Below, piece after piece: positions 1 through 10,929 of a DNA stretch of 64,000 bases (the stretch's first letter is position 1; every line of letters starts with the position of its first letter). The translations under genes were made by a program, and so were the position numbers. Below the pieces are notes generated by a model that worked only from the letters and a program-made list of their open reading frames with translations, had not been told where the DNA came from and ran no database searches. This stretch comes from Vesta saturnalis (Eukaryota; Arthropoda; Insecta; Coleoptera; Lampyridae). The stretch is taken from positions 2,984,001 through 3,048,000 of the forward strand of contig JARFJB010000003.1 of assembly GCA_036346205.1 (NCBI GenBank). The letters run 5' to 3'.

Positions 1-63
1 GACCAGCTCCAGGTCCAGCCCCCAGCACCAAGACCAACCCCAGCCCTTCACGTGAGCAAGTAC

Positions 64-420
64 AAAATTACTGTCAAAAAGGCTCTAATTAGGGTTGACC
101 CTCGAAAAGAAACCATAGGGTAGAAAATACGCATCCTATACGTGAGCTGTCATAAAATAGGGGTGAAAAAATACGCCCCTCAAGTAAGCGAATAAAAACA
201 AAAAAGGCCCTAATTAGGGATGAAAATCCCATCAAGGATTGAAAAAGGCCTCCGAAAAGAAACCATAGGGGTGGAAAATACGGTCTCACACGTGGGTGTG
301 TAAAAATAGGGGTGAAAAAATACGTCCTACACGTGAGCGAGTAAAAAATAATTAGGGATGGAAATTCCAGCAGGGGTGGAAAATATGGTTTCCCACGTGG
401 GCGGTCTTGTGACGTCAAAA
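64..420. repeat. Diverged tandem repeat, about 125-145 bp unit
   Basis: About two and a half imperfect copies of a unit lie here. The phrase 'ctaattaggg' begins near 84 and 210, and a shortened 'aattaggga' appears near 349. The phrase 'gaaaagaaaccataggg' occurs at 104-120 and 254-270. Each unit also carries 'ggggtgaaaaaatacg' and 'cacgtg'-like words. The uninterrupted minus-strand reading frame here follows from the repeat and has no protein features. I do not recognise the family. Confidence 0.6.
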
Positions 421-837
421 TCCAAGATGGCCAAGGTGCCCGTTTACTACTCAAATCTCATTAAAATCGGCCAAATAGTCTCGGAGCCACACACAGACAC
501 TCAAACACGAAAATTTTTTCGCGAAATCCATGTTTTTCGACTCAGGAACACGAAAATTTCAAAATTTTTTTTCGACTGCAATACTTTCTTTGTATACGTA
601 ATAGGTATACGAGAAAGTAAAGAATCGGTAGATTTAATTTTTGAAGGTTTTGAACAGAAAAAAACGAAAAAAGGTTTTATTAGAATTTTATGAAAATATA
701 CACAAACATTTTATTACAATAATTTCTGTAACGCATATAAATACATTTTTATTTTAATTATTTGTATAAGTTTGAACTATTCATGCAAGTTATCAATGTT
801 TAGTAAATATTAAAATCATAACAATTATGATGGCCAA
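421..837. other. AT-rich DNA, nothing recognised
   Basis: A plus-strand frame at 358-693 is low-complexity and lysine/phenylalanine-rich with no domain. The start of the stretch, 'gtgacgtcaaaatccaag', resembles sequence near 31195, which suggests a shared dispersed repeat. Nothing else is supported. Confidence 0.4.
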
Positions 838-1256
838 TTAATGTTTTGGCATGTAATAAACTATCAATAATTTCTTTTGTGACAAAGAATTTCTTTGTTT
901 TGTTTTAGCCAAGTTAATCACGGAAAATATTCTTCCCACGTTAGCTGATGAATGTGGAAGGCTAAGTATTTTAAAAACGAAATTACATAAAACATCAAAA
1001 GCTAAAGTGTTGTCGCCTTTTTTAATTTTTGTACTTCCACCCAAAACATGGTAGCATCTTCACTAAATGACTGAATGTCGTTTGTATTACGTAACAGTCT
1101 CCACTCACTGTCCAAAAGTTGTAAATTGTAACTTTTTACTAAATTGGGCAATAATATTGCTACGCCTGAAATATAACAAATACTGCTGGATTTTACATCT
1201 GGTGCAACAGGCGTGGTACCCTTGGATACTACTTTTGTTTGTTTAACCCGCTCCAC
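838..1256 (-). pseudogene. hAT transposase C-terminal dimerisation region, frameshifted
   Basis: Two overlapping minus frames (1256-1002 and 1044-838) give one hAT C-terminus after a single frameshift near 1020-1040. The diagnostic part is 'SLPHSSANVGRIFSVINL' followed by 'KTKQRNSLS', which matches the hAT family signature of PHSSA, ER(I/V)FS and KTK-RN-LS. The usual E of the VERIFS motif is G here, so the motif is damaged. The upstream part 'LDSEWRLLRNTND' is typical of the linker before this domain in ZBED-like hATs. It is not functional as it stands. Confidence 0.75.
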
Positions 1257-2670
1257 AGCATAAGATTTGAGTCCTTTTAAACCTTTTTATAATTTCAACG
1301 TTATTGAAGAAAATTTAATATTATTATTGTGAAACTGAAATGATTATTTTTTATTACGTTTTATTAAAATTGAATGGGTTCAATTTATAAAGGTATCATT
1401 TACTAGTTAATTTCACTTCGCTTGCTAATTAATTTCGGTTTGAATAAATGAGCTTTAAGATTTACGTTTACTAATTCCTTTATCAATTTGTTGCAACGGT
1501 TAGATCAAAGTTAAAAATAAAGGAATGATTGCTGTTATCAAAGTTATGCTCATTTTGATTTATTTATTTATCTGTATTCCTATTGAGTTAACTTCTTTCT
1601 GCATTTATATATTCAATACTTGCCTAAGCTTGTAATATTAATAATCTTTAGCAATAAAAGTAAATCAAACGTTATACTCATTTAATTAAATTCCAAATCT
1701 AAACAAAAAATGCATCAATATGTTGTTTACAAACATATATAAAATCAAACCTATATCTACAATAACCTCAAAACTAACAATTAAAATCTTTATCAGAATT
1801 TAACGATTGTTTTTGTTTAATTGTGACAGTCAAATGTAAAGTTGCGAGAAATCAAACACAAAAAAGTTTTATTTATTAACACAAACAGAAAAGGTTTTTA
1901 CTTATTTTCGTCGCAAAACTGATGATGTAGTGCTTATGTTCCTATGACCGGTAAAAAGGGAGCCTCAAATAGGTTGGAGACTGCTCTTCCGATGATGTCA
2001 GTTGCCGGCACTCTGGAACCGTTTGTCTATTGTTGTCCTTATCTTTTCTTATACTTTTGTGTAGTTGATACGCTTCTAATTTTTTTTCCGTCAGTTAATG
2101 ATTATAGTAAATAATTGGTCGATATATTTACACTGTACAGTTTTTACTTAATTGTTCAGTTTTAATCATAAAGGGCGTGCGCTACCGATTGTAAGCATTT
2201 GCACTTTTTATTATTTTAATAAGGAAAGTAATTTTCTATTTCTTCCCTATCACCGTTAATTAATTCTTATTTGTAATTTTCACACTTATAGGGCCGCGTG
2301 ACTATACAATGTCGCTTAGACTGCGGCGTTCATCGACCGACCAATATCAACTCGGATTGCTTATTTTATGAAACTCCTTTTGACCGCTTTCTTAGCGCGA
2401 CTGTTCCTGATCGCGACTGACTTAAAAACTGCACATCAATATTATGATACGGTCATTCCCTTCCAACGCATTAATGCACTTGCAAATGCCGCGTATTTAA
2501 ATATTTTCAAATTGAATATATAGATAACTTATTGAAATAAACTCAAGCTTTTCATCTTAATATTAATTACATTTAAATACAAATAAACAATAACCATCTC
2601 TTTACCCAGAAAAATAATATATAAATATCTAATCTCGTATAATTTATCGCGAAATTTTGATTTTTCTAAA
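1257..2670. other. AT-rich stretch between hAT blocks, unreadable
   Basis: No frame with recognisable protein content was found. Two GC-richer patches occur near 1950-2040 and 2290-2470, the second with several 'cgcg'/'cgac' words, but neither reads as a known domain. They could be remains of other insertions in the hAT element. Confidence 0.4.
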
Positions 2671-2679
2671 GCTGCCGTT

Positions 2680-3385
2680 ACATGGGCCCAAAAAATTCAG
2701 GGTAAGTAATTGAGGATTTTTATAATCAATACCTTCAAGTGTCGTGTTTCATAAATAATCTTTTTTAAGAAAGCAATCGAAGAGTTTTTAAAACATTACA
2801 ATGCATTTTTATATAACAGGTATAGTTCCTGCGCCTCTGATTGTATTTATCTATTTAAATCGTTAACATATGGCAAAACAAATTAAAAAGCGCAAAAATA
2901 ATTTTACTGTTGGGTCTTTTAATTTTAGTCAAATATTTTCAGCTGCAAGAACATCATGTTGGCTAACCGCATCTGTAAAATATAATTGCAATGCGGAGTA
3001 CTGCTCCAAAATTCTCACTACAACAAAGTGAACAGATAATCACCTTGTTTCGGGTGGTTTTCATGAATTTTAACATTGCATAATATTTGAAATTCTTTAA
3101 AATCCGACACTCGTTTGGACCAGCACTAAAATAATTATGAATGTCGCGTGTAAGATCTTCCACAAATCTCGGCATTTATTCGCAAGCGTATGATGCGCAT
3201 AAATACAATGAATAGCATACGCATTTCATAATGTACAACGAAGGAATATAATTTTTTATCAACTTCATTACAGCATGATGCTCCTCCATCATGACGTTTG
3301 CACCATCCGCTGCAAACCCAATTAAATTTACTTTTATTGGTATATTATGAGATTCAATAAACATTTTAATATGATTATATAACAT
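2680..3385 (-). pseudogene. hAT transposase core fragment with stops
   Basis: The reading begins in 'IPIKVNLIGFAADGANVMM' near 3330, where the D of AADGANVM is a catalytic-region acidic residue in this family. It continues through 'IMKCVCYSLYLCASYACE', an in-frame stop at 3176-3178, and then 'FVEDLTRDIHNYFSAGP'. After a frameshift near 2970 it continues with 'VLAAENILTKIKRP' and later 'LYLLYKNAL'. This is the standard order in ZBED/KIAA1586-like hAT transposases, where the stop position normally holds a lysine. At least two stops and one frameshift make it a pseudogene. Confidence 0.75.
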
Positions 3386-3419
3386 TTTTAGGTGTATTTA
3401 CAAACAAATTCTGCGCTTT

Positions 3420-4140
3420 AGATTTCACACAACCGAAACCACAATTTAAATTCCATGAATTTTTCCGCTCTTTTACGGTTTTACAACGTTGACATTTGGT
3501 CTGTGAAAATACCATGCGGCTTGACGTTTGATGCACATAACCTGAAAAACCAGTAATGTTCATTTTGGCAATAACAAAAGAGCACGAAGTGGATACTTTA
3601 TCATAACCCGAAGCGTAAAAAATCATGGGTTGACCCTGGTCAACCTTCGACATCGACTCCAAAGCGCAATATCCACGCCAAGAAAGTTTTTCTCTGCATA
3701 TGGTGGGATTGGAAACGTGTATTGTATTACGAGTTGTTACAGCCGGGTGAAACAATTACGGCAGACCACCATCAGCAACAATTGACCAATTTGGGTGATG
3801 CGTTAGAAGAAAAGAAACCATTTACTGGTAAAGGACGCCATAAAGTGATATTGATTCATCACAATGCCCGACCACATGTTGCAAAAGTGACTCAGGACCA
3901 TATCGTTGCGTTAGGCTGGGAAATTCTCCCGCATGCGGCGTATAGCCCAAACATGGCGCCTTCCGATTGCTACTTATTCCGGTTGCTGCAGCATCACTTG
4001 CCTGATACACACTTCGTGACGTTGCCGTTCCTTGCTATCTACTAGCCAACCTTTCATTTCTGGCAAATTTGTCCATTTTTCTTTAAAAGTTTGACTATAT
4101 TTCTTTTTTTTTCTTTGATCACTGCGTAGGTCTTCAGCAT
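3420..4140 (-). pseudogene. hAT N-terminal region, split by a mariner fragment
   Basis: Minus-strand sequence at about 4100-4030 reads 'KYSQTFKEKWTNLPEMKGWL', typical of the start of ZBED-like hAT transposases. Minus-strand sequence at 3580-3375 continues with a degenerate finger-like segment ('CSFVIAKMNITGFSGYVHQT') and then basic, cysteine-containing sequence. Plus-strand mariner coding sequence at 3590-4018 lies between the two. The minus frame across 3580-3755 is antisense to mariner and is not a gene. Confidence 0.55.
3590..4018 (+). pseudogene. mariner-family transposase fragment (C-terminal half)
   Basis: This plus-strand fragment covers the second half of a mariner transposase. Readable landmarks in order are 'PKRKKSWVDPGQPSTSTPKR', 'NIHAKKVFLCIWWDWK', 'YYELLQPGETI', 'KVILIHHNARPHVAK' and 'YSPNMAPSDCYLF'. 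In mariners the second and third catalytic aspartates lie in HDNA(R/P)PH and SD-YHLF with 34 residues between them. Here the second D is H ('HHNA') and the third D (in 'PSD') is kept. The 5' half, including the first catalytic D, is absent, and a frameshift sits at about 3587. Reading degrades after 4018. It is inactive and nested in the hAT element. Confidence 0.85.
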
Positions 4141-4145
4141 ATCGT

Positions 4146-4957
4146 AATCACTCATATTATTTAAATAAAAGACTGATAATTGTTATTGTTACCGGACTAA
4201 ATTTAATTGTAAACTGATTGAAATTAAGTTGTTCACAATGCATTTTATAGAGCATTTTCAAATCTTGTCAAAAACCTGCAGATATACTACACGTAAACCA
4301 TTCTGCAGGAATTTTACTGATCGGTACAAAATCTGCCTGTACTTGCCTATAAAATTTGAAATATAATGAAATATGTTTGATAATTTTTCAAAGTTTGTAC
4401 CATTTTAAAATTTGTAGTTTATAGTAGCGAGAGTAACGAATCCTTATCGGTGACCATATGTAGTGATTTTAGTAGGGCAGTAGGTAATGTCCTTATGCCC
4501 TTTTTAATATTTTTGTAAATACCTACATACTGTTTTGAAAAGTATAGTCAAAGCTGTTATCATTACTGTTGTTTATATAGGTATAGCACTGTCTATTAAA
4601 AAAACATCTTACTATAGTAGCTATTCTTACCTTTGTTAATATTTATGAAAACGGGAGGGATGATTAACTCTAAATAAAAAGCCCTTATTACCAAAGTCAA
4701 TTTATTTTAAAAATATATGCGTTTTATATGCGTATTCCACGACCGACCGCGAGATCTGCTCCCTGCGTCCCTTGACCGCCTTCGTCCGTCCTGACCGCAT
4801 GTGTGACCTTCTCCCAGCTGAGTGGGGGGCCACAAGTGAGGACAGCACAGAACATTGTTAACACAGCCTTCCTGCTTTCGGAGCGTCCTAGTAACGGTCC
4901 TATTGGATTGCTGGATTATCTGGAATAATGTTGTACAGCAGATATTTTATGGTAACG

Positions 4958-4959
<2 letters not shown>
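4146..4959. other. Non-coding stretch, nothing recognised
   Basis: AT-rich DNA up to 4735, then a GC-richer patch at 4736-4935 with no recognisable coding frame. It ends in the TA tract. A 16-bp duplication-like word 'accgaccgcgagatct' occurs once only. No feature is supported. Confidence 0.4.

Positions 4960-5041
<82 letters not shown>
4960..5041. repeat. (TA)n microsatellite, about 80 bp
   Basis: Pure alternating TA. The isoleucine-tyrosine frames across it are artefacts. It abuts the left arm of the foldback element exactly. Confidence 0.97.
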
Positions 5042-5044
<3 letters not shown>

Positions 5045-5791
5045 GTAATTTTCATTACACACTTTTTGTTGTATTTAAATTTTTATTGCTCCATTTATTT
5101 TATTATTAATTTTGTGAAAATAAATCAAAATTAATAATTATGGTAAATAATTAAAAAATGTTATGAATTTTATCAAAATGTAATAAATATGTGTAAATAT
5201 TACTTAGATTATGAATATCTGTTCGTTTTACATTTTACGTCACTTTTATGGTAATGTAAGAATAATTGATAAAGAAAAAAATTTACACAAGGAATTATTT
5301 CTAGGAATGGCTCACATATCAAGAGAACCTAATGTTATGAATAAAAGAACAGATATTGATAATCTAAGTAATATTTACATGTATTACATTTTGATAAAAT
5401 TCGTAAGATTTTGTAAATTATTTACCACAGGTAATTGTTAATTTTGTTTTATTTTCACAAAATTAATAATGAAATGAATGGAGCAATAAAAATTACATTT
5501 AGTAAATACAACACAAAGTGTGTAATGAAAATGACAATTAAATATAAAAAAAATTTTTTTTTGACACTTTTCGTTGATTATAATTTCTAAATTTTATTGT
5601 ACCTACTAAAAAGAAATTGTTATGTTTATATACTAAGTTAATATGTTGTTAATTTATTTAAAAAAATCTCGTAATTATAAGTAACGTTTTTATTTTTTGA
5701 TAATTGTAAACCGTATTTAATTACTTTAGATATCCTGATGAAAGAGATTTCTTTATTAGAACCCGTTAAGGCAATACCTACAATAACTATA

Positions 5792-5793
<2 letters not shown>
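5041..5793. mobile_element. Foldback element with about 190-bp inverted arms plus 250-bp tail
   Basis: The left arm 5041-5224 is the imperfect reverse complement of 5347-5539, with a loop of about 120 bp (5225-5346). For example, 'gagaac'-side 'aacagatattgataatct' at 5348-5365 pairs with 'agattatgaatatctgtt' at 5206-5223. A further 250 bp (5540-5793) has a near-identical copy at 13555-13810. The whole unit lies between two TA tracts. There is no transposase. It looks like a non-autonomous foldback or MITE-type element, but no known family was recognised. Confidence 0.75.

Positions 5794-5865
<72 letters not shown>
5794..5865. repeat. (TA)n microsatellite, about 70 bp
   Basis: Alternating TA with one phase slip near 5804. 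It directly follows the tail of the foldback element. Confidence 0.95.
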
Positions 5866-5867
<2 letters not shown>

Positions 5868-6862
5868 GGTCATTGCTGAGCCGTAGCATATATAAACCGT
5901 ACTCTCTTGAGCGAAAAACCTTGTTGAGCCCGTGGTCGGCTCAACAATAATATATATCATCAAAATATGATTGTATAGGCATCAAAACGTGTAAATACGA
6001 AAATTAGGTCGGGCCTCATAATGTCCGTTTATACCTCCACTATATACAGAATAGTTCTGAGGAGACCGCTTCAGAGGTCGCTTTTATATACAAACTCTCG
6101 ATCTTCACGAACCGTACATTGTGTGGCCCAGCATGCGGCAACGTTGGGATCAGCATTTAACAGAAAAACATTCTTTTTGCACATCTTTAAAATATTGGCA
6201 ATCTTTACGTGCATATTTTTAATATGGTGCTTCTCGCATAACGAATTATTAAGTTACTGTAATCAAAATAGTATATTATACACCTAGGTTGAGAAGTAAG
6301 GCATTATTAATCGAGCAATTTTAAACCGAGGTGTATATAGATTTTTTTTTACTACTTGTGGATAAAACGGTTAAAATTGTAATTTAATTGAATTAGCACT
6401 TACATATTATTATGTTATTTTCTGTCCACTTTCAAAATATCAGGTAGACCGGGCATTATTTGTCAAACTATCAAAGACAAACTAAAACTAACAAAATGGC
6501 AAATTACATAATTCATTATTAACCCATAACGGTTACTTATAACTAATAATGTTAATTCTGTTAATACCGGAAATGCCGGAATACACGATTTGTCATAACT
6601 GCACAATTAACTATAACTTTCAATATGTTTAGTTAATTGTGCAGTTAATTAGCAATTTCTATCTTGTCAAATTTTCCGGTTTGTTTTTTTTTCTTAGTTA
6701 TGAGTTTTGTTTCATTCATTAAAAATAAATAAAACCATTATTTAGTAGGCGTTTTTTTATTTTCATTATTTACCTAGGGAGAGAAATATTACTTCTCATT
6801 AAAGGTATGGGGTAAATAATGGCGATTTCTCGGGTTAGTAATAAAAAAATTTATTTATCTTA
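5866..6862. other. Unassigned DNA containing a short perfect hairpin
   Basis: No recognisable gene. A frame at 6021-6287 (88 codons) has a hydrophobic stretch but no family resemblance and is probably chance. A 21-bp imperfect palindrome 'ttgagcccgtggtcggctca' lies near 5924-5944. The perfect hairpin at 6596-6647 is listed separately. Confidence 0.4.
6596..6647. repeat. Perfect 18-bp inverted repeat with 16-nt loop
   Basis: 'taactgcacaattaacta' at 6596-6613 is the exact reverse complement of 6630-6647. There is no T-tract or gene end nearby, so this is not evidently a terminator. It could be the core of a small transposable element. Confidence 0.8.
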
Positions 6863-7250
6863 ACTCAAAAAATGCAAATTACTCAAAAAATCAAATGGAA
6901 ACCCCTATTTTTTATTACTCAGATCGATTTAACGTCAAAAACAAAACGTAAGTTTATTTAAAACTTTATATGCCTAAACGTAACAGTTTCAAACTTATTA
7001 TCAAAAAAGTCCAAATTTTAAAATTTGTGATAAAAATGAGCTACATACTTAAATCTAGTATTCCTTGTTCGTGGTCACCATGGAAACCAAATAATTGAGA
7101 ATTGAAATAAAGAAAAATATTTGAAAAAGTTACTGCAAAAAATTATAAAAATTGATAATTTTGTGATTCAAAAGTCATTTTTGTCAAATAGAAATTTTCT
7201 AAGACATTTTTTTCAAATTCGACATACGACATAAGTGTAAAAAATTAATA
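6863..7250 (-). mobile_element. Orphan internal fragment of transposon B, inverted
   Basis: This 388-bp segment matches the reverse complement of 18712-19103 at high identity, for example 'gtggtcaccatggaaacc' here against 'ggtttccatggtgaccac' there. The matched part in element B lies between its transposase remnant and its right TIR. The fragment has neither TIR nor coding sequence and directly abuts the Penelope-like remnant. Confidence 0.85.
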
Positions 7251-7259
7251 CTTTCGCGA

Positions 7260-7710
7260 ACACATACTGATAGATTTCTTCATAAATTATCCAACCAGCA
7301 TCTACGTCAGAAAGTTTGTATAATTAGATCTTTAGTAGATCGAACAAAACGAATTTGTGATCCTAAATTTTTAAAACATGAATATTTAACAAAATCCTTA
7401 CAAGGTAATAGATATTCACTTTCTGATAGGACTGAGAAAATCTTAATTAAATATGGTGTTAGCACTATTTCTAACCTACAAGAAAAGTTAAAGAACATTT
7501 AAGGTCACCTAAAGATATTTCAAATCCATTGTCATCTTTCGGAGTGCATATTGTTCATGTGGAAAAGTATACATTGGAACCGAAAAACGTAGTTTTGATA
7601 CAAGACATAAAGAACATATGAGATTTTGTAGATTAAGTCAACCAGAGAAGTCTGCGGTATTGAAAAATATACAAGAAGAAAGTCTCCGTTTAAATAAGCT
7701 TTGCCGTCGT
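7260..7710 (+). pseudogene. Penelope-like retroelement C-terminus with GIY-YIG endonuclease
   Basis: The plus strand opens with 'THTDRFLHKLSNQH', matching the end of the reverse transcriptase of Penelope-like elements, then 'SLVDRTKRICDPKFLKHEYL' and 'TEKILIKYGVSTI'. A frameshift near 7490-7500 moves to 'EHLRSPKDISNPLSS'. A second shift near 7545 gives 'YCSCGKVYIGTEKRSFDTRH' and 'KEHMRFCRLSQPEKSAV'. The last two are the GIY-YIG endonuclease domain, with the conserved VYIG, R and H positions. The trailing 'QEESLRLNKLCRRII' corresponds to the family's C-terminal NREEG..LN..W region. The 5' reverse transcriptase core is missing. Two frameshifts make it a pseudogene. Confidence 0.88.
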
Positions 7711-8101
7711 ATAATTAAAAAAAATGGTATGATGATACGTCTTGACTTGAATGTTAATTTTAGCTTTTAGTGTCTCATCAAATTTTGTTAAATTTGTTTC
7801 TTGGTGGACATTTTTTATTATTAGCCTTCGACTGTTGGAGAGTGTTATGATTTGCCATCTTAAAGACAGTTTAACAACACTTAATCTTTTAATTCTCTAG
7901 TTACTCTTTACTAAAATTGTATTCTATAGTTGGCTTTATACGTTCTCCAAACTGTTATTTTAATAGCAGGTTTGTGTTTATGTTTTAATTTTTCAAATTT
8001 CACAAAATTGTTTTGAACATCTTTAACAATTTTATTAGAAAATACTACTACTGACGAAGATAACTGTAGGTGTTACCGAAATATTTAGATAGATTGTATA
8101 A
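7711..8101 (+). other. 3' region of the Penelope-like element
   Basis: Non-coding AT-rich DNA following the GIY-YIG frame, ending in a hammerhead-like motif also found alone at 52064. Its position fits the 3' non-coding end of a Penelope-like element. Confidence 0.5.
8051..8081 (+). ncRNA. Hammerhead-ribozyme-like motif (degenerate)
   Basis: CTGACGA (8051-8057) and GAAA (8078-8081) bracket 20 nt that can form a partly mismatched stem (gataac against gttacc). The order CUGANGA, stem II, GAAA is that of hammerhead ribozymes, which are known from Penelope-like elements. One extra A separates the core from the stem, and stems I and III were not established. A better paired copy lies at 52064-52094. 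Confidence 0.4.
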
Positions 8102-8418
8102 TAATGGTAAAAGTTTACATTTTCATATTCCGCAATTTTGTGTTTCAAATTTTTCTTACAGTATATTAGCTTGTCAATACATAACAAAAGTGTAATCCGC
8201 CGATATATAATTAGAAATAAGGAAAAAGAAAGAATAATAAGTGAATCTATATAAAACAGCTAGAAAATATCGACAACGCTGCCGGGATTCACAACGTACG
8301 GATAACATAAAATCGGGCCACACTACGTTTTGTATATCAGCGCGGGGGGTCGGGCTCAGTAGGGACCTGTTGCTATACCGCGCTCAGTAAGATACCGTTT
8401 ATAGCTATATATATATTG
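8102..8418. other. Unassigned DNA before the tandem duplication
   Basis: Contains a GC-richer patch at about 8275-8400 with 'gcgcggggggtcgggctcag' and a short TA run at 8405-8416. No coding sequence or known repeat was recognised. Confidence 0.4.
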
Positions 8419-10929
8419 AGATGTTTAGAAAGAGGTAATAGAAGTATCGGACAGCTTACATGACATTTGGGTCATAAAAAGGGGTAATTTCTGGCTCGAT
8501 ACAAGTGCGAGACACAATTTTACATAAATCTGGTTCACGATGTGTTTAAAATAAATTTATTTGGTATAAATTGATCTGAATATCATTTGCTAAGTTTGGT
8601 TTCATCATAAAAAGCAATTTGCTGCTACCAAAATTGTCAAGAATGTTAAATATAACCATTTTCGTAGAGTCATTCTAGTAGTGCAATTTTTACAATAAAA
8701 TTCAATTTTTCAAAGGTAATTTGGCAAGTAGACATTTCACAGGTGTTTAAACATGGACTATGTAGTTAGGAGTATGTTAGGGATAAGGTATGTTTAGTTT
8801 TTAAAGGCAGGAAATACAAAAATTTACTAAAAGGGTTATAATATGGACAGTATAGACAATTTTCGCACACATTTTTGTTAGTGAATTAGTGACAAAAATT
8901 ATAATACATGATTCATAAGAAGAAAAACATTTAGAACATTTTGGCATACAAACATTTATAGTGCCGTACATTTTATAGTGTAAAAATCCTAAAAAAGTGT
9001 TAGACGATGAGACTTTTTCAATGCAAGACTGAATAACATTATGCATTACCAATAAGTAGTGAGAACAATAAAGACAAGTTGTACAAACCTTAAACATAAC
9101 ATTTTGTGTTAAAAACATTTTTTAATATGAATTTATTTCATATTTAAAATTTAAGTATGGTTACGTTGTAAATTTTAGGTTTTTCACATAATTTTATATT
9201 TTTTCCACATTATTAGATTTAGTTTTTGCTCTTAAAGCAAATAATAGTTGTTCTTTCACAATATAAATAAGTTTTTATAAGGATACAGCGTTTTTATCCG
9301 CAAAATTTATGCTAAATCTAAGGTGAATTCTAGACAAATTTACAAAAGCTTAAAATTTTCATTAAATTAAATGTTTCGAATTTAAAAGATATGTTTTCTT
9401 AAGTAAATTGTCCTCAGAATTCCATTTTCGCAAGTAATTTTAGTGTAGCTTGTAAGTGTGTATAGTTAATAGCTTATTTTGATTAGATTAAGTTGTTTCG
9501 TTTATTAGTGGTAGGATTTATTGCTTATTAGGTGTCCTTTTATTCGAAATTTCACATAGTTTTCATTTCCGTTTTTAAATTTCATTTCCGACCATGTATA
9601 AGAAAGTTACGGCCAAAATTCCATTTATGTACAATTCTTAATTTTGATTATCCAATCACATTCATTGTAAATTTTGCAATATGGCTGTAAAAAAGTTGAA
9701 ATTTCTGTAGCAACCAGAAACCTATAAAAGCAAGCTCTCAGGAATCATTCTCTCTCTAGAATTTGTTCAAAAAAGTGAAAAGATTAAAACAGTGTTGCTA
9801 AATTTGTGTTTACATAACCTAATTTATTATCGTCGAGAAAGTTTACGTTACGAATAATTTCGAGAGCACTTGTTTTTATATCTTCGGTTAAAATTAAATA
9901 GTTCGGTCACCGATACCTGTCGTCTTTAATAACATAATTCTGTACGATTAATTGATGTCACGATTTTGTGTAAATTTGTTTTCGTGTTTTCCGATTTAAA
10001 ATAATTCTTTATATACCAAATTAAATTCCATTTTTATTTGGTGAAAGTTTGTTTTATTTATCCGGACAATTCCTCTTAAATAAATATTATTTTATTTTCG
10101 GTAACTAAAATAAAAGTGTGTTAACAAAAATCTTGGATACTTAATAATACATTTTAAACGATATCACTCATAAAGATTTAAAACCATTTTAAATAAAAAG
10201 TTACCATAGTAAATAAGTGTTTGGAGGTTGCCGTTTTTGGAAAGAAAACATCTCGAAGCTTGGAAGTTGGTGTCTTCGAGAACCGAGATAGCAGTTGGAT
10301 ATTACTAACAACAGTAGCCGAGGGAACATTGCCTGCCTCCAGCTGAAGTTTGAAGACATCATTCAATCGACAGGAAGGACAGTACATGTGAGTTTTAAAA
10401 TTTATAACCCTGTTATTGGTATTTCCCTGCAATTTATATTTGTTATATGTTATTAATTAAGAATTTCAATTATTTACTTGTGTAAACACCTGTGAAGCTA
10501 ATTATTTTCTTTTCTTTTTCAAAATTTTCATTTTGATCCAAACATTAAAATTTCTTAATTATTTGACATTTTTGACAGCTTTACTTATTTTTCATTTAAA
10601 GTCATTAACGCATGCGTTAGAAAGCAAATTCTATTCAGAGCAAATTTTATACATTAAATTCAATTACATATAGGATATTTCTTATTTTAAAAATTTTTAT
10701 CTTCAACTAAATCCCTGAACTCTTTCCCCAATTGAGATCCCTGAGCTAGAACGGTGCAATAATAACATTAAGAGTTAATTTATTACTTCAATCATTATTA
10801 CATACAACATTTAAATTTACCTAAAATATTAAATTTACCTCAAAGTAAATATTAATTAAAATTCCTAGAATTTTATCCCCATTTGAGATAATATTAATAT
10901 TATTAAATAAAATTAATAATTTAACATTT

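Larger units (their letters stand above)
838..4140 (-). mobile_element. Decayed hAT-type DNA transposon (ZBED-like)
   Basis: Three blocks on the minus strand read in order as one hAT transposase: an N-terminal finger region (4140 down to about 3420), a catalytic/core region (3385-2680) and a C-terminal dimerisation region (1256-838). The order, common strand and residue content suggest one ancient element rather than three. About 1.4 kb between core and C-terminus is not readable and may contain later insertions. I could not define terminal inverted repeats or an 8-bp duplication. A mariner fragment of opposite orientation sits inside the N-terminal part. This is inferred from block order; two separate hAT relics remain possible. 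Confidence 0.65.

Noticed and set aside
3375..3755. 126-codon minus-strand frame as one gene
   Set aside because: Its first half is antisense to the mariner fragment and only its second half belongs to the hAT relic.
4855..5134. Protein frames with Ile-Tyr repeats
   Set aside because: They come from the TA microsatellite and have no other support.
6021..6287. 88-codon plus-strand frame as a gene
   Set aside because: No domain, no splice or promoter context, and composition like the surrounding AT-rich DNA.
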